A stretch of 7,004 nt of DNA. It comes from Ruminococcus sp. UBA4383 (GTDB lineage Bacteria > Bacillota > Clostridia > Oscillospirales > Ruminococcaceae). The stretch lies in the NCBI GenBank assembly GCA_002389995.1, contig DGRR01000102.1:1-7004 (forward strand), in the 5' to 3' direction. This document shows, piece after piece, positions 1-5,488 of this stretch. A program made the translations under genes and the position numbers. The notes below the pieces were generated by a model. It searched no databases, was not told the origin of the DNA, and saw only the letters and a list, made by a program, of their open reading frames with translations. Numbering within the stretch: position 1 is the stretch's first letter; each line of letters starts with the position of its first letter.

Positions 1-377
1 AAGGGGCAGCTTTATCCCCCCAAGCCCCCCTTGTTTGAAATGGTGGGAGTTGCCCTTTGAACCTTGACATTTCGTTCACTGCGTTGCACTCCGTTCACTC
101 TCATGTCAAGGGGCAGCTTTATCCCCCCAAGCCCCCCTTGTTTGAAATGGGGGGAGCTGCCCTTTTAGCCTTGACATTTCGTTCACTGCGTTGCACTCCG
201 TTCACTCTCATGTCAAGGGGCAGCTTTATCCCCCCAAGCCCCCTTGTCTGAAATGGGGAGAGCTGCCCTTTGAGCCTTGACATTTCGTTCACTGCGTTGC
301 ACTCCGTTCACTCTCATGTCAAGGGACAGCTTTATCCCCCCAAGCCCCCTTGTCTGAAATGGGGTTAAAATTGCCTT
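1..377. repeat. Tandem array of a ~107-bp two-hairpin repeat
   Basis: Three full units (1-107, 108-214, 215-320; 107, 107 and 106 bp) and a truncated, diverging fourth (321 to about 377) lie head to tail. Each starts AAGGG(G/A)CAGCTTTATCC. The first half has complementary ends (AAGGGGCAGCT against AGCTGCCCTT, with an inner C-run against G-run in unit 2). The second half is an exact 9-bp inverted repeat, CCTTGACAT / ATGTCAAGG, around a loop of about 32 nt that is itself made of three ~10-bp copies of CGTT(C/G)(C)ACT. The second hairpin is invariant among the three full units, while changes gather in the first. The period is not a multiple of three and no ORF has coding character, so this is non-coding. 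It resembles REP/MITE-like dispersed intergenic repeats; the array may extend left of the window. No transposase is visible. Confidence 0.9.
62..110. repeat. Inverted repeat (hairpin) in repeat unit 1, recurring in units 2 and 3
   Basis: CCTTGACAT and ATGTCAAGG form a perfect 9-bp stem across the junction between unit 1 and unit 2. The same pair recurs at about 169-217 and 275-323; in the last copy the right arm reads ATGTCAAGG as well. The loop carries the period-10 subrepeat CGTTCACTG / CGTTGCACTC / CGTTCACTC (73-100 in this copy). There is no T-run next to the stem, so it is not a rho-independent terminator. Confidence 0.8.
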
Positions 378-437
378 TAGTGAATAGCACTATAATTATA
401 ACATCTTATATCTGATTTGTCAAATGAACATCATGTG

Positions 438-465
438 AAAAAGGACGCATATTTCAGCGTCCTTT
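438..465 (-). terminator. Rho-independent terminator after the dockerin gene pair
   Basis: On the minus strand a 9-bp perfect stem, AAAGGACGC / GCGTCCTTT (arms 457-465 and 440-448), with an 8-nt loop is followed by a run of Ts (complement of the A-run at 438-442). It begins 5 nt beyond the stop codon of the metallopeptidase-like gene, so it should end the mannanase-peptidase transcript. Confidence 0.85.
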
Positions 466-469
466 GATA

Positions 470-2500
470 TTAATTAAATTCTTTTATAAGACCTGCATCA
501 TATTTCTGGATTTCAGCGGCATCTGAACCTGTAACGCCAGCCTTTCCGTCAATATCAGCATTTATTTTCCCCTGTTCTGAAAGTGCATATTTGCCTGAAT
601 TAGCTACATACTGTAAAATTCTTACAGCATCGGAGATACTTACTTTTCCGTCCTCATTTGCATCGCCTTTCAGACCTGATATATTTTCTTCTGATACGGT
701 AGTTTCCGTTGAAGTACCTGTTGTATCATCTGTGGTAGTTGTTGTAGTTTCACGGACATTCTGAACGAGTTCGAGGGAGTTTATTTTTTCTATGCGGTCA
801 TAGATTCCCGAATATCCTGTTGAAAAGTCGAAATCTATGCTGACTACATCACCTTTTTCGTAATGGGAGAGGTTGAAATTTTCATTTCCGCCATAGTAAT
901 TATTTGCATCAGTAAAGCTGAATGTTCCGATACCCTTGAATCTTACCGTGCCTGCACCTATATCTTCTATTTCGGCAGTAAAAGATATATTTTTCTGTTC
1001 ACGGGGTAAATCTTCACCGCCTGTTGTTGTAGTAGTTGTAGTAGTTTCAACGGGAATTGTTGCAGTAGTCTGAGTAGTGGTTTCCTTGCCGAAAACATTT
1101 ATTTTTCCGTCCACGAGAGTTACATTTCCTGCCAAGTCATTTCCGTTTACATCTTTGAAAACAACATTGTCAAGATAAAGCGGATAAGTTCCGACAGGGC
1201 AGTCATCAGGTACTTTAAGACCAAGATAGAATAAACCGCTGTCATCGTTAATCGTGGTTATATCCTCATTGTCCGCAGTAAACTTAACGTGTACATAAGT
1301 ATCATGCTCCTCAACGTCACAATTATAATATGAGCCTCTGTCATACCACTGATATGTCATCGGAATATCATATTTTATATCAAATTCAGCCGAATAAACA
1401 GGTACTTCATCATTGTCAGGATTTGAAGCATGAAGTCTTATATTCAGGTCATCGCCCTGAAAGGCATCTATTTCGGGAAGGTCAAGTTTTATATTTCCGT
1501 ACTCATGAATATCATCATCAATATCAGGCTGAGTGTTCGAGAGGTCAAAACGTCCTTCCTCATTCTTTATTTTAGTCCACATATAGCGGAGCATCCAGCC
1601 GTCAAAATTGGTAATTTTAGTTGCTGAACCAGCCATCATGATAGAATTTTCTCCCCCTGGGAATCCGCCTACGGGGTAGCCGTCACTTTCGCCCTCACCG
1701 CCATAGAAATCAGTCATTCCGAAGCCGTGACCTATTTCATGTTCAAGCACATGGAGGTTTTCACCGTCAAGCATATTAAGATAAGCAACATCTCCGAGTC
1801 TCTGACCCCAGTCGCCTCCGCAGCCGCCTATATACGGGAATCCCTGTGTTGCCCATGCATACATATCAAATCTCTTGTCAAGACCGCCCGGATACTGGTA
1901 TGAAGTATCAAAGAAATGGTCAAATCTTGAAAGCTCAGACGGTGCAAAAGGTTCAAGATTCGGAATTTCCTCATTGCCGTTTGAAGTATCATACTGCGAG
2001 TCATAATATTTCGTATCTGTATATATAACTTCGTCATCATGAACATCAAGCATTGAATTTTTGTCAATTACAGCCCAGCCCACTACTTTTACATCAATAT
2101 GGTCATATTTCCAGCCGTCATAACCCGCAAGCCAGTCATTCCATGCATTGATACAGTCGGAGAGCATTTTCTCAAATTTCTGTCTCTGTTCATAAGTAAC
2201 CTGTCTGTATGACTGCCATTTAACAACATAATTTATAGTACCCTTGCCTGCATCAATCTGGTCGAAAACAGTATTTCTGCGGACGGTTGACTGTTCTCTT
2301 TCGATTCTGTTAGTCCATATCCAGTCCGCAGCCGCTTTGAAATCGGCAGGCATATCGTCAATGGTGATATTTGCATCTGCGGCATCTGCGGTTATGGAAT
2401 CATTTACGGAAAATCCGCAGTTATAACACAAAGGTGATGCTGAAACTGCAAAGGCTGAAACAACAGCAACAGCCGCAGATAAAATTCTTTTATTTTTCAT
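470..2500 (-). CDS. Secreted dockerin-bearing zinc metallopeptidase-like protein
   Basis: This is a 676-residue modular exported protein. Residues 1-21 form a signal peptide (KNKR, then an Ala/Val-rich core; cleavage near A21 or nearer A43). Residues ~50-315 are a peptidase-like domain with HEIGHGFGMTD (254-264), the metzincin-type HExxHxxGxxD zinc site with E255 as the predicted catalytic base, and SIMMAGS (286-292) as a probable Met-turn. From memory, similar domains occur in secreted, often cellulose-binding-module-linked proteins of Streptomyces; their substrate is unknown to me. Residues ~335-470 look like a cohesin/CBM-type beta-sandwich. A Thr-rich linker (472-493), an unassigned beta-rich module (~500-582), a second Thr-rich linker (584-602) and a type I-like dockerin (610-676) follow. 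The start has an AAGGGGG ribosome binding site 7 nt upstream. It lies 60 nt after the mannanase gene and probably shares its transcript. Dockerin attachment to a scaffoldin at the cell surface is inferred; protease activity is untested. Confidence 0.85.
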   Translation of the reverse strand: MKNKRILSAAVAVVSAFAVSASPLCYNCGFSVNDSITADAADANITIDDMPADFKAAADWIWTNRIEREQSTVRRNTVFDQIDAGKGTINYVVKWQSYRQVTYEQRQKFEKMLSDCINAWNDWLAGYDGWKYDHIDVKVVGWAVIDKNSMLDVHDDEVIYTDTKYYDSQYDTSNGNEEIPNLEPFAPSELSRFDHFFDTSYQYPGGLDKRFDMYAWATQGFPYIGGCGGDWGQRLGDVAYLNMLDGENLHVLEHEIGHGFGMTDFYGGEGESDGYPVGGFPGGENSIMMAGSATKITNFDGWMLRYMWTKIKNEEGRFDLSNTQPDIDDDIHEYGNIKLDLPEIDAFQGDDLNIRLHASNPDNDEVPVYSAEFDIKYDIPMTYQWYDRGSYYNCDVEEHDTYVHVKFTADNEDITTINDDSGLFYLGLKVPDDCPVGTYPLYLDNVVFKDVNGNDLAGNVTLVDGKINVFGKETTTQTTATIPVETTTTTTTTGGEDLPREQKNISFTAEIEDIGAGTVRFKGIGTFSFTDANNYYGGNENFNLSHYEKGDVVSIDFDFSTGYSGIYDRIEKINSLELVQNVRETTTTTTDDTTGTSTETTVSEENISGLKGDANEDGKVSISDAVRILQYVANSGKYALSEQGKINADIDGKAGVTGSDAAEIQKYDAGLIKEFN
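473..673 (-). repeat. Dockerin-coding segment, copy A of a duplicated pair
   Basis: These 201 bp encode the dockerin of the peptidase-like protein (residues 610-676). They align without gaps to 2564-2764 of the mannanase gene: by hand count about 20 base differences (~90% identity) and 6 of 67 residues changed. The first calcium loop is DANEDGKVSISD; the second is DIDGKAGVTGSD, where loop positions 5 and 6 are K and A in place of the usual D/N and G. Confidence 0.85.
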
Positions 2501-2507
2501 TACAATT

Positions 2508-2514
2508 CCCCCTT
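2508..2514 (-). promoter_or_regulatory. Ribosome binding site of the peptidase-like gene
   Basis: AAGGGGG on the minus strand ends 7 nt before the ATG at 2498-2500 and fixes that start. It lies directly beside the foot of the intergenic hairpin at 2517-2552, so folding of the hairpin leaves this site free but close to the stem. Confidence 0.7.
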
Positions 2515-2516
2515 AT

Positions 2517-2552
2517 AATATTTCCGCCCATAAGACTACGAGCGGAAATATT
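2517..2552 (-). promoter_or_regulatory. Intergenic hairpin between mannanase and peptidase-like genes
   Basis: AATATTTCCGC and GCGGAAATATT make an 11-bp perfect inverted repeat with a 14-nt loop (2528-2541), filling most of the 60-nt gap between the two genes. On the transcribed strand the stem is followed by ATAAGGGGG, not a T-run, so it is a poor terminator. A 3' stabiliser of the mannanase mRNA, a processing site or a partial attenuator are all possible; the sequence does not decide between them. Confidence 0.65.
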
Positions 2553-2560
2553 AAAAATTA

Positions 2561-4588
2561 TTACTTAAATTCCTTTATAAGACCTGCATCATATTTCTGG
2601 ATTTCTGCGGCATCTGAACCTGTAACGCCAGCCTTTCCGTCAACATCAGCATTTATTTTTCCCTGAGATGAAAGGTCATACTTACTTGCATTTGCTACAT
2701 ACTGCAAGATTCTTACAGCATCTGAGATACTTACTTTTCCGTCCTCATTCGCATCGCCTTTGAGAGCAGAATCAGTATCGGAATCATTGGTAGTAGTTGT
2801 TGTAGTGACTTTAACATCATCGGGCGTATCTGAATCAGTGTAGAGATTTGCAGGAAGTTCATCAAGAGTTATGCAGAAATCACTCTTGTAAAGTTCAGTG
2901 AGAGTATCAACATTCTGGTATTCCTCGCCCATTACGAAATGAGCCTGTTCTGAATCGTACCACGGGCAGAAATATGACCAGTAAGCGTGTTCAACCTCCA
3001 TATTTGTAAGGCTTGGGATTGAATCATTTTCAGCCATAGCGATAATTTTCTTTCCGCCAATCATATCATAGAGCGCATAGAAAATACCTGCCTCAGCGTC
3101 TTCATTCGGAACGCCCGAAGCATTTCCGTCATGGCGGTGATACTGTGTGTTATACTTGTCATATCCGACAATATCAACCTTGTCATCGCCTGAATACCAC
3201 TGATTTGAAGTATCGCCCCATGTATAGAGGTTCTGTTCCCATATGAGGTTATGCAGACCGTACTTGTTCTGAAGTTCGTCACGGAGGAAATCCCAGAGTT
3301 TCTTATAAACTTCTGCGCCTTCCTTAGCCCACCAGAACCATGCACCTTTTCCGTCAGCAGGACCGTTTCCCTCAGCTTCATGGAGAGGTCTGAAAATTAT
3401 CGGAACGCCTGCGTCCTGAATTTTCTGCAATTCAGCGGCAAGATTCTTGATACAGAGCTGGAAGTAATCATATTCGGCAGTACCTTCCTTATAGCAGTTT
3501 GCGGTTACGAAATCAGTTTTTTCGCTGTAAGTAGTTTTAGCAAAGTCAAGCGGTTCACCGAGAGTATAGTCTGCCATTGTGGTAGGTACATTTATATGCC
3601 ATGATGCAGTAACGATACCGTTTTTCTTAGTACCCCAGTCAATAATCCTCTGAGCAACACCGTCGTCCCATGCATAACACGGACAATAGCTTCCGAAGTC
3701 AAAACCTCTTATTGCAGGGAGTTCGCCTGTGGTTTTTTCGAGATATTTCATCTCAAAATCATAGTCATTATAGCCGTAGTTTCTGTTCTGTGAATTATAG
3801 GTATAAACCTGACCGTCAGAACCTGTGCAGTGCCAGTAGAAAGTATTTCCGTCCTTGTCGGTATCCTTTGAATCACGGTCTATTTCGTATTCATTTCCGT
3901 CTGAATCGAGGCATTTATCCTGAGATGCGTCATATCTGATAGTAGTTTCAACACTGTGACCGCCGCCGTATATTTCCTGCTGACCTGAAAGGATATTCTT
4001 ACCGTAAACGCTCTTCATGTATTTCATGAGAGCCTTTGCTTCGGGGGTAGCATCGGGGTCTGTGAGAGTATCGTCAGCTATGCTCAAATCGGGAAATTCA
4101 GCCTCGGAAACAGTTACATAGTCGATAGCCATATAGCCGTATTTGTTGAGGAATTTTATCTCGTTCTCGCCCTTTTTAAGTCTTACCATGCCGAAATCGT
4201 AATCAGTCCATTCCTCAGAATATGCAACAGTTTTTGAATACTCACTGCCGTTTACTTCAATGGTCTGGAAACGTCCTTCCTTTTTGCCGTTCTCATCGAG
4301 TATCTCCGCACCTTTTACTAAAATTGAGTACATACCGTCAGCAGGAGCATTTACTGTAAAACTCATAGGACCGCCTGTTATATATGTGAAACCTTTTCCC
4401 GAATAGCCGGGGATTTCAGTCTGATATATTGCAGTCCACAAATCAGCTCCCTCCATATCTTCGCCCTCTATGACATAAGGGAAAGAAGTCGTGTCAGCCG
4501 CAGTAACAGGCATAACAGCAGGCATTGAAACAGCCGAAATAACAGCGGCTGCCGTCATTGAAACGAATCTCTTTAATTTGTTGTTCAT
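2561..4588 (-). CDS. Secreted GH26 beta-mannanase with CBM35-like module and dockerin
   Basis: This is a 675-residue exported enzyme predicted to cut internal beta-1,4-mannosidic bonds of mannans (endo-mannanase, EC 3.2.1.78). A signal peptide (1-31: NNKLKR, hydrophobic core, VTAA) precedes a CBM35-like module (~37-162), with EGED at 41-44, GYSGKGF at 61-67 and AIDYVTV at its end. The GH26 barrel (~181-578) shows SGQQE (201-205), SWHIN (329-333), RPLHE (400-404, E404 the predicted acid/base), GYDKY (475-479) and AMAEN (517-521, E520 the predicted nucleophile). A short DT-rich linker (~581-607) leads to a dockerin (609-675). The start at 4588 is chosen because GGGAGG lies 9 nt upstream and the signal peptide then begins normally; an ATG at 4612 has no ribosome binding site. 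CBM35-GH26-dockerin is an arrangement known from cellulosomal mannanases such as Clostridium thermocellum Man26A. It is first in a probable two-gene transcript. Confidence 0.93.
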   Translation of the reverse strand: MNNKLKRFVSMTAAAVISAVSMPAVMPVTAADTTSFPYVIEGEDMEGADLWTAIYQTEIPGYSGKGFTYITGGPMSFTVNAPADGMYSILVKGAEILDENGKKEGRFQTIEVNGSEYSKTVAYSEEWTDYDFGMVRLKKGENEIKFLNKYGYMAIDYVTVSEAEFPDLSIADDTLTDPDATPEAKALMKYMKSVYGKNILSGQQEIYGGGHSVETTIRYDASQDKCLDSDGNEYEIDRDSKDTDKDGNTFYWHCTGSDGQVYTYNSQNRNYGYNDYDFEMKYLEKTTGELPAIRGFDFGSYCPCYAWDDGVAQRIIDWGTKKNGIVTASWHINVPTTMADYTLGEPLDFAKTTYSEKTDFVTANCYKEGTAEYDYFQLCIKNLAAELQKIQDAGVPIIFRPLHEAEGNGPADGKGAWFWWAKEGAEVYKKLWDFLRDELQNKYGLHNLIWEQNLYTWGDTSNQWYSGDDKVDIVGYDKYNTQYHRHDGNASGVPNEDAEAGIFYALYDMIGGKKIIAMAENDSIPSLTNMEVEHAYWSYFCPWYDSEQAHFVMGEEYQNVDTLTELYKSDFCITLDELPANLYTDSDTPDDVKVTTTTTTNDSDTDSALKGDANEDGKVSISDAVRILQYVANASKYDLSSQGKINADVDGKAGVTGSDAAEIQKYDAGLIKEFK
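2564..2764 (-). repeat. Dockerin-coding segment, copy B of a duplicated pair
   Basis: This encodes mannanase residues 609-675 and pairs with 473-673. The substitutions fall mainly in the inter-loop stretch (NASKYDLSSQ here, NSGKYALSEQ in the partner) and at the last residue, while both calcium loops and the following helices are nearly unchanged. That pattern predicts the same cohesin partner for both proteins. Confidence 0.85.
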
Positions 4589-4597
4589 GTTTAATAT

Positions 4598-4603
4598 CCT
4601 CCC
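4598..4603 (-). promoter_or_regulatory. Ribosome binding site deciding the mannanase start
   Basis: GGGAGG on the minus strand, 9 nt before ATG 4588-4586. The longer reading from 4612 would place this site inside the coding sequence and add eight residues (MYLGRILN) ahead of a typical signal peptide. Confidence 0.85.
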
Positions 4604-4639
4604 AAGATACATAATATTGATTATTTTCCGTGCCTATAC

Positions 4640-4670
4640 GGACTATAACCTGTCACTGTAATTATAGACC
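4640..4670. promoter_or_regulatory. Operator-like inverted repeat over the mannanase -10 box
   Basis: GGACTATAA (4640-4648) and TTATAGACC (4662-4670) are inverted copies matching at 8 of 9 positions, 13 nt apart and about 22 bp centre to centre. The right arm includes most of the -10 hexamer and the left arm lies in the early transcribed region, so a bound dimeric regulator would block the promoter. A regulator gene is not present in the window. Confidence 0.45.
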
Positions 4671-4690
4671 TTTTTTCGGGATAAAGTCAA
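4661..4690 (-). promoter_or_regulatory. Promoter of the mannanase-peptidase transcript
   Basis: On the minus strand TTGACT (4690-4685), an 18-nt spacer and TATAAT (4666-4661) fit a housekeeping sigma promoter. Transcription should start near 4654, giving a 5' leader of about 65 nt. Confidence 0.75.
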
Positions 4691-4723
4691 GATTTTAAGA
4701 AACATTTTCTGTACACAGATATT

Positions 4724-4778
4724 TTTTTGTTCATATGCACAAATTTAAATAGTATTTTTTTACATATGAATAAATTTA
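4724..4778. repeat. 31-bp-period direct repeat in the divergent promoter region
   Basis: Positions 4724-4747 and 4755-4778 match at 20 of 24 positions; the core is CATATG-N-A-N-AAATTTA after a T-run. The period of 31 bp is close to three helical turns, so both copies face the same side of the DNA. The copies lie upstream of both promoters' -35 boxes, consistent with tandem regulator sites or A/T-tract UP-like elements. Confidence 0.5.
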
Positions 4779-4809
4779 CAGCTTAAATTATAATTAAATT
4801 ATAAAAAGC

Positions 4810-4838
4810 TTTACAAATCTGAAAAAATAGTGTATAAT
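4810..4838 (+). promoter_or_regulatory. Promoter of the thrH-phosphoesterase transcript
   Basis: TTTACA (4810-4815), a 17-nt spacer and TATAAT (4833-4838) form a near-consensus housekeeping promoter. The start point should be near 4845, giving a leader of about 40 nt. Confidence 0.8.
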
Positions 4839-4843
4839 GAGTA

Positions 4844-4857
4844 TGTAAAATTTTACA
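4844..4857. promoter_or_regulatory. 14-bp palindrome at the thrH transcription start
   Basis: TGTAAAATTTTACA is a perfect palindrome located 5 nt after the -10 box, where it would span the expected transcription start. The position suits a repressor operator. A/T richness makes chance occurrence fairly likely. Confidence 0.4.
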
Positions 4858-4871
4858 AACAGATTTTAAAT

Positions 4872-4876
4872 GGAGG
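4872..4876 (+). promoter_or_regulatory. Ribosome binding site deciding the thrH start
   Basis: GGAGG ends 7 nt before ATG 4884. It excludes the in-frame GTG at 4830, which sits on the promoter itself. Confidence 0.85.
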
Positions 4877-4883
4877 TATATTT

Positions 4884-5486
4884 ATGTATATTACTTGTCT
4901 TGACCTTGAAGGAGTTCTCGTTCCCGAAATATGGATTGCTTTCGCTGAGGCGAGCGGTATCCCCGAACTCAAAAAAACTACCCGTGACGAACCTGACTAC
5001 GACAAGCTTATGAACTGGCGTTTAGGTATCTTAAAGGAACATGGTCTCGGTCTTAAAGAAATTCAGGAAACTATCGCTAAAATCGACCCCATGGAAGGCG
5101 CAAAGGAATTTCTCGATGAACTGCGCTCAATCTGTCAGGTTATCATCATAAGCGATACTTTCACACAGTTTGCCTCTCCCCTTATGAAAAAACTCGGCTA
5201 CCCGACTATTTTCTGCAACAGTCTCGAAGTTGCCGAAAACGGCGAAATTACAGGCTTCAAAATGAGATGTGAACAGTCCAAACTCACAACAGTAAAAGCT
5301 CTCCAGTCTATCGGCTACGATACTATCGCAAGCGGTGACAGCTATAACGACCTCGGCATGATTAAGGCAAGCAAGGCAGGATTCCTTTTCAGAAGCACTC
5401 AGCAGATTAAAGACGACAATCCCTCTCTACCCGCTTTTGAAACTTATGACGAACTTCTCAGTGCAATAAAAGCTGTTATAAAATAA
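4884..5486 (+). CDS. thrH: ThrH-type phosphoserine phosphatase / homoserine phosphotransferase
   Basis: This 200-residue cytoplasmic HAD-superfamily enzyme should remove phosphate from phosphoserine, the last step of serine synthesis; the Pseudomonas ThrH prototype (about 205 residues) can also pass it to homoserine. The N-terminus CLDLEGVLVPEIWIAFAE (5-22) is almost the ThrH signature, with D7 as the nucleophile and E9 in place of the second Asp of most HAD phosphatases. Motif II is ISDTF (89-93, S90), the motif III lysine is probably K133, and motif IV is GDSYND (151-156). Length is typical and no motif is missing. ATG 4884 is chosen because GGAGG at 4872-4876 lies 7 nt upstream; a GTG at 4830 would overlap the -10 box. 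It is the first gene of a two-gene plus-strand unit. Phosphotransferase activity is inferred from family only. Confidence 0.93.
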   Translation: MYITCLDLEGVLVPEIWIAFAEASGIPELKKTTRDEPDYDKLMNWRLGILKEHGLGLKEIQETIAKIDPMEGAKEFLDELRSICQVIIISDTFTQFASPLMKKLGYPTIFCNSLEVAENGEITGFKMRCEQSKLTTVKALQSIGYDTIASGDSYNDLGMIKASKAGFLFRSTQQIKDDNPSLPAFETYDELLSAIKAVIK

Positions 5487-5488
5487 TT

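Noticed and set aside
64..69. TTGACA boxes in each repeat unit read as -35 promoter elements on either strand
   Set aside because: No TATAAT-like hexamer lies 16-18 bp downstream in either direction; the hexamer is explained by the hairpin arms.
57..251. 64-codon plus-strand ORF inside the repeat array
   Set aside because: It runs through two repeat units whose 107-bp period shifts the frame, has no ribosome binding site and no coding character.
1..377. CRISPR array
   Set aside because: Every part of the unit is repeated, so there are no unique spacers, and the unit is far too long for a CRISPR repeat; no cas gene is nearby.
2517..2552. Rho-independent terminator between the two dockerin genes
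   Set aside because: The stem is not followed by a T-run on the transcribed strand; kept instead as a hairpin of unknown role.
3061..3381. 106-codon minus-strand ORF and similar ORFs inside the two dockerin genes
   Set aside because: They are alternative-frame shadows of clearly coding sequence, with no ribosome binding sites or recognisable products.
2561..4612. Longer mannanase start at 4612
   Set aside because: It has no ribosome binding site and would translate through GGGAGG; the start at 4588 gives a normal signal peptide.
4604..4660. Riboswitch or leader RNA in the mannanase 5' leader
   Set aside because: The leader is only about 65 nt and shows no recognised aptamer core or terminator/antiterminator pair.
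4830..4886. Longer thrH start at GTG 4830
   Set aside because: It overlaps the -10 box and precedes the predicted transcript start; ThrH homologues begin at the MYITCLDLEG-equivalent position.
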